DNA from: Bacteroidota bacterium
Lineage (GTDB): Bacteria; Bacteroidota; Bacteroidia; B-17B0; Aurantibacillaceae
Direction of reading: 5' to 3'
NCBI GenBank assembly: GCA_013816615.1
Contig: JACDED010000008.1
Location: forward strand, 31,335-64,119
DNA: 32,785 nt
A model generated the notes under the pieces. That model ran no database searches. It was not told the origin of the DNA and was given only the letters and a program-made list of their open reading frames with translations. The translations under genes and the position numbers were made by a program. This document shows positions 1-8,747 of this stretch, piece after piece; positions within the stretch are counted from its first letter, which is position 1; the number at the start of each line of letters is the position of its first letter.

Positions 1-723
1 GCCCATATCCAGGGCATATACCTGTTTGGATTTTAAATTCTCAGGTACATCCCCGTTAATTATTCTATGCGCTAATCCTTCGGCTATAGCTGTTTTACCA
101 ACACCCGGCTCACCAACCAAAATTGGATTGTTTTTTGAACGGCGTGAAAGGATCTGTAAAACACGACGAATTTCTTCATCACGTCCAATAACGGGATCGA
201 GCTTGCCGTTACGTGCCTGTTGGTTTAAATTTACAGCAAATTTACTTAAGCTGTTGTAGGTTTCTTCCTGCGATTGACTTGTAACGCGTTCGCCTTTTCT
301 TAATTCGTTAATAGCAGCTTTTAGTTCTTTTTCTTTTATGCCCGCATCTTTCATGAGGTTAGCAGTGCTATCGCCGGCATTTAATAAACCAAGCAATAAA
401 TGTTCAATAGAAACATATTCATCCTTATACTCCTTTAAAAAGGTTGAAGCCTTTGCCAATGCCTGGTTACCGGCATTAGAAAGATAAGGCTGACCGCCAC
501 TTACTTTTGGATAAGAGTTTAAAACGCTATCAATTAATTTATTGAATGTTACCGGGTTGATATTTAATTTTTTTAGAATGAATGGCGTAACATTTTCATC
601 AACCTCTAAAATTGCCTTTAAAACATGGCCGGTTTCAATGGCCTGGTTACCATTAACAGTAGCTAATTGCAAAGCCTGTTGAATGGCTTCCTGTGATTTT
701 ATGGTATAATTATTTAAGTTCAT
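1..723 (-). CDS. clpB: ATP-dependent chaperone ClpB, N-terminal part (runs off window)
   Basis: This is the first 241 codons of the Hsp100 disaggregase ClpB, which works with DnaK to extract polypeptides from cytosolic aggregates. The ATG is at 723 and the frame stays open to base 1, so the 3' three quarters of the gene lie outside. Residues 1-145 form the double Clp-N repeat (TGHVLKAIL near 31-39, IEHLLLGLL near 106-114). A linker leads into the first AAA+ domain ([20 protein letters not shown] from 175), with Walker A GEPGVGKT at 204-211 followed by AIAEGLA. ClpA and ClpC share this layout, but the start [17 protein letters not shown] and the spacing fit ClpB best. The 136 bp upstream show no CIRCE-type repeat and no clear promoter box. 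Confidence 0.95.
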   Translation of the reverse strand, partial: MNLNNYTIKSQEAIQQALQLATVNGNQAIETGHVLKAILEVDENVTPFILKKLNINPVTFNKLIDSVLNSYPKVSGGQPYLSNAGNQALAKASTFLKEYKDEYVSIEHLLLGLLNAGDSTANLMKDAGIKEKELKAAINELRKGERVTSQSQEETYNSLSKFAVNLNQQARNGKLDPVIGRDEEIRRVLQILSRRSKNNPILVGEPGVGKTAIAEGLAHRIINGDVPENLKSKQVYALDMG

Positions 724-859
724 GATATTATATTTTACTCTTAATAAGCATAAAGTGTTCCAATTTAAATTCAGGTAAATAAGGCGGCTTTTTTGAGATT
801 TTCATGACGCTTTGTCTCTCGAAATAAGGAATTTATGACGTAATTTCAGAAAAACGAAA

Positions 860-3088
860 CTAAAGCTTGAGGCCAACCACACAAACATCGTCTACCTGTT
901 CTAATAAACCTTTCCAATCCTGGAATTTATGATTTAAAATATCGGCTTGTTTATTTAAAGGAACATCACTTATAGAAATAAGCAGGTCATTTAAGGGTTT
1001 ATATTTAAATTTTTTCCCTCCTGCAAAAAGGCCTTTTGAAGGATCGGCACCTGGGCCACCAAATTGATCGGCATAACCATCGGTATATAAATAAAGTGAA
1101 TCTCCTTTTTGGTATTCGATCGAATAGAGGTTAAATTCCTGCTCTCTTTCTCCTTTGCCAACAGGCATTTTATCGCAAGATAATTTTGTAAGCGTTTTTT
1201 GTTGTGTTACCAATATTGGTGAATTATTGGATGCGGAATAGGTTGTTTTGTTTTTTAATTTATCAATACAAATAATAATGCCATCAAATCCATCTTTCTG
1301 ATCATCTTTACTAATGGAATTTATTAAACGTGTACGCACATAATTAAAAACTTTATTGGGTTCGTAAATATGTTTTTCGTTAATGGCCTCATTTAAAAAG
1401 TTCGTGTTCAATAAACTCATAAATGCACCCGGAACGCCATGCCCGGTTGAATCGCAGACTGCTAAAAAGAATAAATTCTCAGTTTCGGTTAAAACCGAGT
1501 GTGCCCAGTAAAAATCACCGCTTACAATATCTTTTGGTTTAAAATAAATAAAATGATCAGGTAAATTTTTTGTAATAATATCTTCGTTCGTTAAAAGAAT
1601 ATCCTGTATGCGTTTTGCATAATTGATGCTATCTACAATTTCTTTTTGCTTCTCTTCTATTAGATGTTTTTGATTTTCAACTTCCTTTTTTTGCTCTGAA
1701 ATGATAATGTTTTTTTGTTTACTGCTTCTAAACGCTTTAAAAATAAAAAAAGAGAAAATAAGCGTTAGCAATAAGATAAAGGAGATGCCAAGCGTAATGA
1801 ATTTTTGTTTGCGTTTTTCTTCTTTTGCTTTTTCATCCTTTAAAGCCTGTTCTATTTTATAATCCTGCTCTTTTTTTGAATATTCATATTCATAATCCCT
1901 TCTCAATGCATTACGTCTTACTTCGGCACTATTTAATTTTTTACTCAAACTGCTTAATCGCCTGAATAATTTTAATTCTTTTTCCGGTTCATCTAGATTT
2001 TTATAAAGGTTAAGTATGATCGAGCCATACTTTACTTCGTCTTGCACCGCACCTATTTGTTGCGAGATCTGGAGAACTTTTTCAAATTCTTTTACAGCTT
2101 CTTTTGGTTGGTTTTGCGATTGATATAATTGGGCAAGTGCGGCATGGTAAGTTTGTTTTACGGCAAGGTTATCTGTTTTTTGCACCAATGGTTCAACTTC
2201 GGTTAAATATTGTTTTGCCAGCGTGTGATTATTTATAATGATGTATAGTACGGCAAGGTTTATTTTTGATTTGCACATACCAGCAATGTCACCGATCTGT
2301 TCACGTAACGCTAATGCTTTTTTTAAGCAGGTAAACGCATAATCCATTTGCCCACTGTTTTTCGACAGAATTCCTATATTTTGAAATTCCTGTGCAATGA
2401 TTCGTTTATCGCCACTTTGAATGGCAGTTGATAAAGCCCTTTTAATATAGAAATACGCCTTAGAAGTGTCGCCTAAAAATAGATACACCTCACCAAGGTT
2501 ATTCAAAAGAGGGGTGAGACCATTTACATCTTTTATTTCTTCCTGGAGTTTGATAGTTTTATGATAGATCTCAATAGCCTCCAATATTTTGCCGCCATTA
2601 TACAGAAAATTGGCAATATTATTATTTGTTATTATCAGGTTGGTCTTGTCATTAATATCTTCCTGTATTTTAGCAGCATCTTTGTAAAATTTAAGTGAGC
2701 CGTTCGGCTTACCGGTATAGTTTTGAATAAAATAGCCATAGTTGTTTAAGCCCTGTGCTTTTTTTGAAAGAAACTTATTCTTTAAATATGTGTTCTGTTC
2801 TTTTGATGCAAGGTTAATGGCCATGCGATACATCAGGCTATTGTATTTTGGCCAAATACTTTCATCATTACAATTTTCAATTATCTCATTTAATAAATTA
2901 AGTTTTAAAGTATCTGAAGTTGTGCTTTTGAATAATTTTAAATTTTGTTCGATGATGATAAAATCATTTTTATTGGATTCTTTTTTTTCGATCGAATCAA
3001 CCAGATAAAATTTCTTATCTAAAAACTGCGCATGGTTTTTTGAGAATGTTAAAATGAATAAATATATAAATAGTAAGCGTTTTAGCAT
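860..3088 (-). CDS. TPR-containing membrane protein with SpoIIE/PP2C serine phosphatase domain
   Basis: A 742-residue signalling protein. A signal peptide (residues 1-20, cleaved before QFLDKK) is followed by periplasmic TPR repeats from about 120 to 400, a single membrane helix at 430-450, a charged coiled coil at 455-490 and a C-terminal cytoplasmic SpoIIE-type PP2C phosphatase domain. The phosphatase motifs are complete: GDFYW at 524-528, CDSTGHGVPGAFMS from 545, YTDGY at 668-672 and QVDDVCVVG at 731-739, which together provide the metal-binding aspartates. This architecture is common in Bacteroidota and resembles RsbU-like phosphatases that act on anti-sigma-factor antagonists. No partner kinase or antagonist gene lies next to it, so the target is unknown. 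It starts 41 bp after recR on the same strand and may share its transcript. Confidence 0.88.
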   Translation of the reverse strand: MLKRLLFIYLFILTFSKNHAQFLDKKFYLVDSIEKKESNKNDFIIIEQNLKLFKSTTSDTLKLNLLNEIIENCNDESIWPKYNSLMYRMAINLASKEQNTYLKNKFLSKKAQGLNNYGYFIQNYTGKPNGSLKFYKDAAKIQEDINDKTNLIITNNNIANFLYNGGKILEAIEIYHKTIKLQEEIKDVNGLTPLLNNLGEVYLFLGDTSKAYFYIKRALSTAIQSGDKRIIAQEFQNIGILSKNSGQMDYAFTCLKKALALREQIGDIAGMCKSKINLAVLYIIINNHTLAKQYLTEVEPLVQKTDNLAVKQTYHAALAQLYQSQNQPKEAVKEFEKVLQISQQIGAVQDEVKYGSIILNLYKNLDEPEKELKLFRRLSSLSKKLNSAEVRRNALRRDYEYEYSKKEQDYKIEQALKDEKAKEEKRKQKFITLGISFILLLTLIFSFFIFKAFRSSKQKNIIISEQKKEVENQKHLIEEKQKEIVDSINYAKRIQDILLTNEDIITKNLPDHFIYFKPKDIVSGDFYWAHSVLTETENLFFLAVCDSTGHGVPGAFMSLLNTNFLNEAINEKHIYEPNKVFNYVRTRLINSISKDDQKDGFDGIIICIDKLKNKTTYSASNNSPILVTQQKTLTKLSCDKMPVGKGEREQEFNLYSIEYQKGDSLYLYTDGYADQFGGPGADPSKGLFAGGKKFKYKPLNDLLISISDVPLNKQADILNHKFQDWKGLLEQVDDVCVVGLKL

Positions 3089-3129
3089 TTAAAGACTAAT
3101 ATAATAAAATTTAGGAAAATAAGGTGAAA

Positions 3130-3747
3130 TCATTTTTTCATCAGTGAATCGAATGGTATTCTATTGGTGATCGAACGGCCTAAAGTTACTTCATCAGCAT
3201 ATTCCAATTCATCACCAACCGCTATTCCACGGGCAATCGCACTGAGTTTAACATTAAATGGTGCCAGTTTTCTAAAAATATAAAAGGATGTTGTTTCACC
3301 CTCCATTGTTGCATTTAAAGCAAGAATAACTTCAGATATATTGCCGGCACTTATTTTATTTACAAGTGTTTCAATATTTAAGCTGGAAGGGGTGATGCCA
3401 TCAATTGGCGAAATAATACCACCCAATACATGATAACGGCCTTTATATAGGCCTGTATTTTCAATAGCCATTACATCCCTGTAATCCTGCACAACACAAA
3501 TAGTTGTTTCGTCACGTAATGGATTTAAACAAATGTCACAGGTATTTTGCTCTGAAATATTGTGACATTTTAAACAAAATTTAAGATCGGTTTTTAATTG
3601 TAATAATAATTTGCTTAAAGCCTCCACCTGGGGCTTATCCTGCTTAATGATGTGCAAAACATAACGCAGGGCTGTTTTTTTGCCAACGCCCGGTAGTTGA
3701 GCAAATGCTTCAACCGCTTGTTCTATTATTTTTGAACTGAATTCCAC
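3130..3747 (-). CDS. recR: Recombination mediator protein RecR (GTG start)
   Basis: RecR acts with RecF/RecO to load RecA at gaps during DNA repair. The 205 residues have the family layout: an N-terminal helix-hairpin-helix ([16 protein letters not shown] from residue 18), a Cys4 zinc finger (CLKCHN and CDIC near 58-73), a TOPRIM domain ([18 protein letters not shown], then the glutamate-rich [12 protein letters not shown]), and the C-terminal [18 protein letters not shown]. The length is normal. The start is GTG at 3747-3745: an in-frame TAA lies four codons upstream and the nearby ATG at 3749 is in another frame. A TAACTTTA (-7-like) box at 3752-3759 sits 4 bp before the start, suggesting a very short leader. 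Confidence 0.95.
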   Translation of the reverse strand: MEFSSKIIEQAVEAFAQLPGVGKKTALRYVLHIIKQDKPQVEALSKLLLQLKTDLKFCLKCHNISEQNTCDICLNPLRDETTICVVQDYRDVMAIENTGLYKGRYHVLGGIISPIDGITPSSLNIETLVNKISAGNISEVILALNATMEGETTSFYIFRKLAPFNVKLSAIARGIAVGDELEYADEVTLGRSITNRIPFDSLMKK

Positions 3748-3862
3748 ATTGTAAAGTTAATTATTCTATGCTCATTTCACTTATTCACCTCCTGATTGTT
3801 TAGAACTATTTGGGTTAAAAGCCTATTAACACTCAAAAAAATTAATCTTTGTGATAATTAAC

Positions 3863-5392
3863 ATGTCGCCAACTTTACTCTTCATATTTGTAATTTCTTA
3901 CTTTCTAATTCTTTTGGCTGTTGCATGGTTTACGGGCCGCAATTCAACCAACGAATCTTTTTTTATTGGAAATAAGAACAGTAACTGGATCCTTGTTGCA
4001 TTTGGTATGATAGGCACAAGCTTAAGCGGTGTTACTTTTGTAAGTGTGCCCGGCGGAGTAGGGGCTGGCAATTTTTTTTATTTCCAAATAGTATTGGGTT
4101 ATTTGTTGGGGTACATGGTAATTGCTTTTGTATTAATTCCTCTATACTATAAATTAAATCTCACTTCCATTTATACGTATCTTGAAAAACGTTTTGGCGT
4201 TAATGCTCATAAAGCAGGCGCCTTCTTTTTTATTTTATCAAGATTAGTGGGAGCAACAGCCCGCCTCTATTTGGTAATAAGCGTTTTGCAGGTTTTTATT
4301 TTTGACAAACTAAATATTCCTTTTGAGTTAACCACGCTTGTTATTTTAGTACTTATTTTACTTTATACTTTTGAGGGTGGTGTAAAAACAATTATTTATA
4401 CCGATACTTTACAAACTACAGGAATGTTATGTGGACTTGTGGTTTGCATTGTTGTAATTGTAAAAGCATTGGGTCTTGATTATTCGCAGGCTTTTAGCCT
4501 TATGAATGAAAAAGGTTACACTAAGATTTTTAATACCGATATAAAAGCCGGTTCTTATTTTTTGAAACACATTGTTGGCGGTATGTTCATTGCGATTGCC
4601 ATGACTGGCCTTGATCAGGAAATGATGCAAAAGAACATCAGCGTTAAAAACATAAAGGATTCTCAAAAAAACATTATTTCATTCACGATCGTATTGGTAA
4701 TAGTTAATTTGTTATTTCTCTTTTTAGGTGGGATCTTATATTTATACGCCAGTAAAAATGGTATTACTGTTCCGCCAGATGATCTTTTTCCTACCATTGC
4801 ATTAAGCGATACATTTAGTGGCGCCATTGGTATTATTTTTATAATTGCGTTGATCTCTGCTTTATTTCCAAGTGTTGATGGTGCTATTACTTCCATCACG
4901 TCTTGCTTTTGCATTGATATTTTAAATTTAAATAAAAGTTCTGCCGACGAAAAAAAGAAAAAGAAGACCCGTTTAAAAGTGCATTTTTCATTCGCGGTCG
5001 TATTTTTCATAATGGTTTTAATTTTTAAAGCAATAAACGACAAACTGATCATTGATTTTATTTTAAAATTTGCAAGTATTACTTACGGTCCGCTATTAGG
5101 CTTGTTCTCTTTTGGTATTTTAACCCATAAAAATTTAAATGATAAACTTATCTGGGTTGTTTGTATAATTGCGCCCATACTGGCTTTAAGCCTTGATGTA
5201 ATGTGTAGCCCTGAATGGTATGAGAAAAAGCTTCATATATCTTTAGGTTTAAAAGATCTTTCAGAAAGTATCTTTCATGGCTATAAGATCGGAAACGAAT
5301 TGATCTTAATTAACGGGATCTTTACTTTTGCAGGATTGTTCTTTATTTCCAATAAAACTTCTCAAAAAGTGGTTGAAGCAAACCAGGCTTAG
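3863..5392 (+). CDS. Sodium:solute symporter (SSS) family transporter
   Basis: A 509-residue inner-membrane protein of the sodium/solute symporter superfamily (LeuT fold), with about 13 hydrophobic segments. Family landmarks are GRNSTNESFFIGNKNSNW after TM1, the glycine-rich GTSLSGVTFVSVPGGVG, the TM3-4 region TYLEKRFG, and the GLDQEMMQKN and SALFPSVDGAITS segments. The substrate cannot be read from sequence; relatives carry sugars, sialic acid, amino acids or vitamins. The frame is open from a GTG at 3851, but that GTG overlaps an ATCTTTG promoter-like box at 3845-3851, so the ATG at 3863 is preferred. The gene is divergent from recR and convergent with the GT2 gene, whose stop is only 7 bp away. 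Confidence 0.86.
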   Translation: MSPTLLFIFVISYFLILLAVAWFTGRNSTNESFFIGNKNSNWILVAFGMIGTSLSGVTFVSVPGGVGAGNFFYFQIVLGYLLGYMVIAFVLIPLYYKLNLTSIYTYLEKRFGVNAHKAGAFFFILSRLVGATARLYLVISVLQVFIFDKLNIPFELTTLVILVLILLYTFEGGVKTIIYTDTLQTTGMLCGLVVCIVVIVKALGLDYSQAFSLMNEKGYTKIFNTDIKAGSYFLKHIVGGMFIAIAMTGLDQEMMQKNISVKNIKDSQKNIISFTIVLVIVNLLFLFLGGILYLYASKNGITVPPDDLFPTIALSDTFSGAIGIIFIIALISALFPSVDGAITSITSCFCIDILNLNKSSADEKKKKKTRLKVHFSFAVVFFIMVLIFKAINDKLIIDFILKFASITYGPLLGLFSFGILTHKNLNDKLIWVVCIIAPILALSLDVMCSPEWYEKKLHISLGLKDLSESIFHGYKIGNELILINGIFTFAGLFFISNKTSQKVVEANQA

Positions 5393-5399
5393 GATCTGC

Positions 5400-6440
5400 T
5401 TAATTTAGAAATTTATCTTTTTCAAGATCAGTAAATTTTTTTTTGCCTTTTAAGAAGTGATCAAAAACAATATTTCCTTTATAAGTAAACGAACGGTTAA
5501 ATTTAAAATCTACTTGTTGTTTTAATTTTTTTCGTTTAGATAAAGTTTGAGGTAATAAAAAATAATAAGCAAAATGTGCACGTATAACCGCCCAAAAGTG
5601 TGAAGGCTGAGCTGCCGCTAAAAATTTAAATGCAGCAATGCTATCTAATATTAAACGGTAAAAGATCTTGATGAATAAATAAGCTGACGAATGGTTTTTG
5701 GTAAGTGTAATAAGGTTGTTCCTGAAATTTAAAAAAGTTTTTCGAGATGATAATTTATTTAATGTGCCGCCTCCCACATGATAAATTGTAGAGGCCGGTT
5801 GAACATAAATAGAGTAGCCAACATTTTTTAAGCGCCAGCAAAGGTCAATTTCTTCCATGTGCGCAAAATAATCATCATCTAAACCACCTACTTGCCAAAA
5901 AGCTTTTGTATTTACAAATAAACAAGCCCCCGTTGCCCAAAAAACTTCAGTTGAATTATTGTATTGACCGTTATCTTTTTCTAGTGAATTAAAAATTCTT
6001 CCCCTGCAAAACGGATACCCGTAAGTATCAATAAAACCGCCAGATGCCCCTGCATATTCAAAAAGATCCTTATCATTAAAATCAAGCAATTTAGGTTGGC
6101 AAGCTCCTATCTTTTCATCCTTTTGCATTAAAGCGATCACCGGCTCTATCCAATTAGCAGTTACTTCTACATCGCTGTTCAATAAAATATAATAATCGGC
6201 AGTTATTTGCTTTAGGGCCGTGTTGTATCCTTTTGCATAACCGCTGTTCTCATTGTTAACAACAATGTTTACCTGTGGAAAATTAGTTCTTAAAAACGCA
6301 ACAGAATCATCGGTACTTGCATTATCGGCAACATAAACTTTGTGGCCGGCAGAATGCTGCAAAACACCTGGTAAAAATCTTTCTAAAAAAAACTTTCCAT
6401 TAAAATTTAAGATCACAACCGCTACTTCAGGTACGTTCAT
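5400..6440 (-). CDS. Glycosyltransferase family 2 protein
   Basis: A 346-residue GT-A fold glycosyltransferase. The N-terminal VAVVILNFNG strand, VADNASTDDS (nucleotide binding, near 37-46), NSGYAKGYNTAL and the metal-binding LLNSDVEV (DxD-type, near 86-93) are all present. GGLDDDYFAHMEEIDLCWRL near 208-227 is the acceptor and catalytic-base region typical of WbbL/rhamnosyltransferase-like GT2 enzymes. The C-terminal 110 residues are basic and amphipathic, suggesting peripheral membrane attachment. A role in cell-surface polysaccharide or glycolipid assembly is likely; donor and acceptor are unknown. It starts 2 bp after the stop of the GWxTD gene and is presumably co-transcribed with it. Confidence 0.88.
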   Translation of the reverse strand: MNVPEVAVVILNFNGKFFLERFLPGVLQHSAGHKVYVADNASTDDSVAFLRTNFPQVNIVVNNENSGYAKGYNTALKQITADYYILLNSDVEVTANWIEPVIALMQKDEKIGACQPKLLDFNDKDLFEYAGASGGFIDTYGYPFCRGRIFNSLEKDNGQYNNSTEVFWATGACLFVNTKAFWQVGGLDDDYFAHMEEIDLCWRLKNVGYSIYVQPASTIYHVGGGTLNKLSSRKTFLNFRNNLITLTKNHSSAYLFIKIFYRLILDSIAAFKFLAAAQPSHFWAVIRAHFAYYFLLPQTLSKRKKLKQQVDFKFNRSFTYKGNIVFDHFLKGKKKFTDLEKDKFLN

Positions 6441-6442
6441 TC

Positions 6443-7948
6443 TTACCTTGGATTGCTGTAGATTTCATTAAACTGATTATCCTGTACGCCATTAGGATTT
6501 GTGTTGTCAGGATTGCCCATGCCGTTATTGTTCCTGCGTGTAACTTCAAAGCGCCAGCGATCGTTATATAATTCACCTTTCATATCACTATGAATAAGTG
6601 TGTGGCAATCATCACCAAGGTTTTTATTTACAAAAACAAATTTACGATTGGTGAAAAATTGTCCGTTTACTTTATCGGTTAAGCGATAATATTGCCAGAT
6701 CTCATATGGAAAAGTATTTGATTCCATATTTTGAATACTGCGCTGATCGGGTTTGCCATATTGTAAATAAACCCTGCCCCGTTCTGTATAATAACCTTTT
6801 TGTTTACCACATTTAAAAAGTACCATCACTTCTTGTACACTTTTATAATATTCTCCCCACATCTTTAAAGCATTTCCGGTATCAGCGGCACGTCGCTCCC
6901 AAAAATCGATCACAAAGTTTTTCATTAATTCGGGATCTTTTTTTATCGATTGGTTAATTACCCGTTCTTTATCGAGACCGTTTGCAATTGGCCATAAACA
7001 TTCAACAAACATTTTTAAAGTGTCAACATTGTTACAGGTGCCAAAATATTCTGAAACTGTTTTAGTTTCATTGTATTTATATTGAGTAGCAATATCTACA
7101 GGTTTATTAAGCCTTTGGAAAAAATATTTTCTTTGAAGCTGCGTAATATTCCTTTCGTCTTTAACTTCAATTACAAGGTTATAATTTCCGCTTCCAAGTG
7201 TGCTTATATTTAATTTTCCTAAAAGCGGATTTACTTTATCGGCTGTTTGTTTTCTAAAATCACCAAAGCTGTTCAATTTCTCAAAATTATCACTATACTC
7301 CAGATAATAAAGATAAATAAATGGTTTTTTGCTGCCCAGTGTAGTGTCGGCGTTATAGGTTTCAAAATAAAAGCTTAGCTCTTTAGTTGTTTCAGGAAAA
7401 TAATTTACATTATAAGGTACAAGATCGAACCCGCTTTTTGATAAGGCATTTGGCTCAGTTGTTTTTTTATAGCTTTCAAGCACCTGGATGCTGGAAGATT
7501 GAATTTGTTTTTGATCAAAAGCCAGTAATAAGGTTTGTTTTATGCGTGTTGGCTTTTTTGTTGGCTGGTTTTTATCAGTTAAGGTCATTTCAAGGGTATA
7601 CAAACCATTTGGCAATGAATAACGCTGATTATCAATAAATGCTGGTATATTTAAAGTGCCTGCATAAACAGGACCCATTAAATTATATTTATTTGCTTTT
7701 ACAATATTTGAGTCTTTTAATATCTTAACTTCAATGTTTACAGCACTTTGAAAGGTATTACCCGTTTTTTTTGGGTGGAGCGAGTTTCCAACAATTGTTA
7801 GATATGTTTCTAAGTATGGCTCGTTGGAAGGAGTATTAAATGCCCCTACATTAAAATAGGCGATCACCTGGCTATATGAAGGCACAGCCATTAAAAACAG
7901 CATTAAAAGAATAAAGAGCTGTTTCTGAATATTTTGAGGCTTTATCAT
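6443..7948 (-). CDS. GWxTD domain-containing secreted protein
   Basis: A 501-residue exported protein. The signal peptide (KQLFILLMLFLMAVPSYSQ) ends near residue 27. A large beta-rich N-terminal region (about 28-290) precedes the C-terminal GWxTD domain, seen as DFWERRAADTGNALKMWGEY near 348, an aromatic stretch, then ERGRVYLQYGKPDQRS near 390 and YEIWQYY. This domain is abundant in Bacteroidota and Acidobacteriota and has no established biochemical role. The first GWxTD residues are replaced (FWERRAADTG), which is common in the family. A TAACTTTA box on the minus strand at 7960-7967 lies 11 bp before the ATG, a plausible promoter for this gene and the following glycosyltransferase. Confidence 0.85.
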   Translation of the reverse strand: MIKPQNIQKQLFILLMLFLMAVPSYSQVIAYFNVGAFNTPSNEPYLETYLTIVGNSLHPKKTGNTFQSAVNIEVKILKDSNIVKANKYNLMGPVYAGTLNIPAFIDNQRYSLPNGLYTLEMTLTDKNQPTKKPTRIKQTLLLAFDQKQIQSSSIQVLESYKKTTEPNALSKSGFDLVPYNVNYFPETTKELSFYFETYNADTTLGSKKPFIYLYYLEYSDNFEKLNSFGDFRKQTADKVNPLLGKLNISTLGSGNYNLVIEVKDERNITQLQRKYFFQRLNKPVDIATQYKYNETKTVSEYFGTCNNVDTLKMFVECLWPIANGLDKERVINQSIKKDPELMKNFVIDFWERRAADTGNALKMWGEYYKSVQEVMVLFKCGKQKGYYTERGRVYLQYGKPDQRSIQNMESNTFPYEIWQYYRLTDKVNGQFFTNRKFVFVNKNLGDDCHTLIHSDMKGELYNDRWRFEVTRRNNNGMGNPDNTNPNGVQDNQFNEIYSNPR

Positions 7949-8025
7949 GGATTAAAACCTAAAGTTATTAAATTTTTTTTTCAAAATTGGTTTGACGGGT
8001 TAAAAAAAATAGTAATTTTACCCTC

Positions 8026-8113
8026 GGAGAAATGGCAGAGTGGTCGATTGCGGCAGTCTTGAAAACTGTTGTACCGCGAGGTACCTGGGGTTCGAATCCC
8101 TATTTCTCCGCCA
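8026..8113 (+). tRNA. tRNA-Ser (anticodon UGA)
   Basis: A complete class II cloverleaf with encoded CCA. The acceptor arm is GGAGAAA (8026-8032) paired with TTTCTCC (8103-8109), followed by discriminator G and CCA at 8111-8113. The anticodon arm CAGTCTTGAAAACTG gives loop CTTGAAA and anticodon TGA. A long variable arm (TACCGCGAGGTA) and the T-loop GGTTCGAATCC follow. The long variable arm and G73 discriminator agree with serine identity. A terminator hairpin follows 21 bp downstream. Confidence 0.96.
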
Positions 8114-8134
8114 AAAAGCTGGTAAAACAGAAGC

Positions 8135-8170
8135 AAAGCGCTGTAAATTTCAATATTTACGGCGCTTTTT
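8135..8170 (+). terminator. Rho-independent terminator of tRNA-Ser
   Basis: A 14-bp stem (AAAGCGCTGTAAAT at 8135-8148 with ATTTACGGCGCTTT at 8155-8168, one T-G wobble) and a 6-nt loop, ending in a T tract. It lies directly downstream of the tRNA. Confidence 0.88.
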
Positions 8171-8296
8171 GTTTTTGGTAATTTCATTATTTTCAAGATT
8201 ATTAAGCATACATATACAAAGCCGATGATTTATAAATGGCTTGATATTATTGATAAGTGGAAGAGATCTGTTTCTGATCTTAAACTCAAAAAACCA

Positions 8297-8620
8297 TTAA
8301 TGAATGAGTAGTTTTTTTGTGATCGTTTTTAAATCAGATCTAAAGTTTATAAAATAGTTTCCGGGGTTTAAAGTTTTCGTATTAAGCGTTAACTCTTCTG
8401 TATTTTCTGTTAGTGTATGCTCCAATACTTTTTTTCCTGTAATATCCGTAAAAGTTATTATTTCTCCTTTATTGAATTTACTTCCGTTTAATTTTAATAC
8501 GATCTTTTCTTTTGCTGGATTTGGATAAATAATAAAATCACTTTCATTTTTATTCTCTTTAAAACCAACTGTACTTATGCTTTGTGTAATAGTTATAATT
8601 TGATTTACGCTTACGTTCAT
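8297..8620 (-). pseudogene. Orphan T9SS type A C-terminal sorting domain (remnant of a secreted protein)
   Basis: The 107 residues are almost entirely a Por-secretion C-terminal sorting domain: FIIYPNPAKEKIVLKL, then FTDITGKKVLEHTL, LNPGNYFINF and the terminal basic KTITKKLLIH. Such domains normally end secreted or surface proteins of several hundred residues and target them to the type IX secretion system. Here there is no signal peptide and no passenger domain, and an in-frame TAG lies just upstream of the first ATG. It is best read as the surviving 3' end of a deleted gene. Alternatively it is a spurious short gene call; export without a Sec signal would not be possible. Confidence 0.7.
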
Positions 8621-8636
8621 AAGTCTCTATAGTTAA

Positions 8637-8747
8637 ATCTTGATCGCCTTTAACGCTAACGAAGTGGAGATAGAAAAAATAAATTTGCCAATAGGGCGAA
8701 CCTATGCTGAGCTTTTTAAAAAGAAAATGGAAAAGAGTGATCAGTAA
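8637..8747 (+). pseudogene. Short open frame, possible 3' remnant of an unknown gene
   Basis: The frame ATC TTG ATC... runs 36 codons to TAA at 8745-8747, reading ...NANEVEIEKINLPIGRTY, then AELFKKKMEKSDQ. Its composition looks protein-like, but an in-frame TAA precedes it and no ATG start exists (only TTG at 8640). The family is not recognised. It faces the T9SS remnant and supports the view that this intergenic region is gene debris. Low confidence; it may be chance. Confidence 0.25.

Noticed and set aside
3248-3260. GTTTAAC occurrence within recR
   Set aside because: A single half-site inside coding sequence with no paired arm; expected by chance in AT-rich DNA.
4427-5052. Two minus-strand frames (79 and 129 aa) inside the symporter gene
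   Set aside because: They are antisense to a long, well-conserved membrane protein gene and look like shadows of its hydrophobic codons.
8040-8228. 62-aa plus-strand frame starting in tRNA-Ser, and the 71-aa minus-strand frame at 7981-8196
   Set aside because: Both read through the tRNA and its terminator; overlap with a certain RNA gene and no protein features.
8026-8747. Integrated element using tRNA-Ser as attachment site
   Set aside because: No duplicate of the tRNA 3' end, no integrase and no mobility gene are in the window; only gene fragments are seen.
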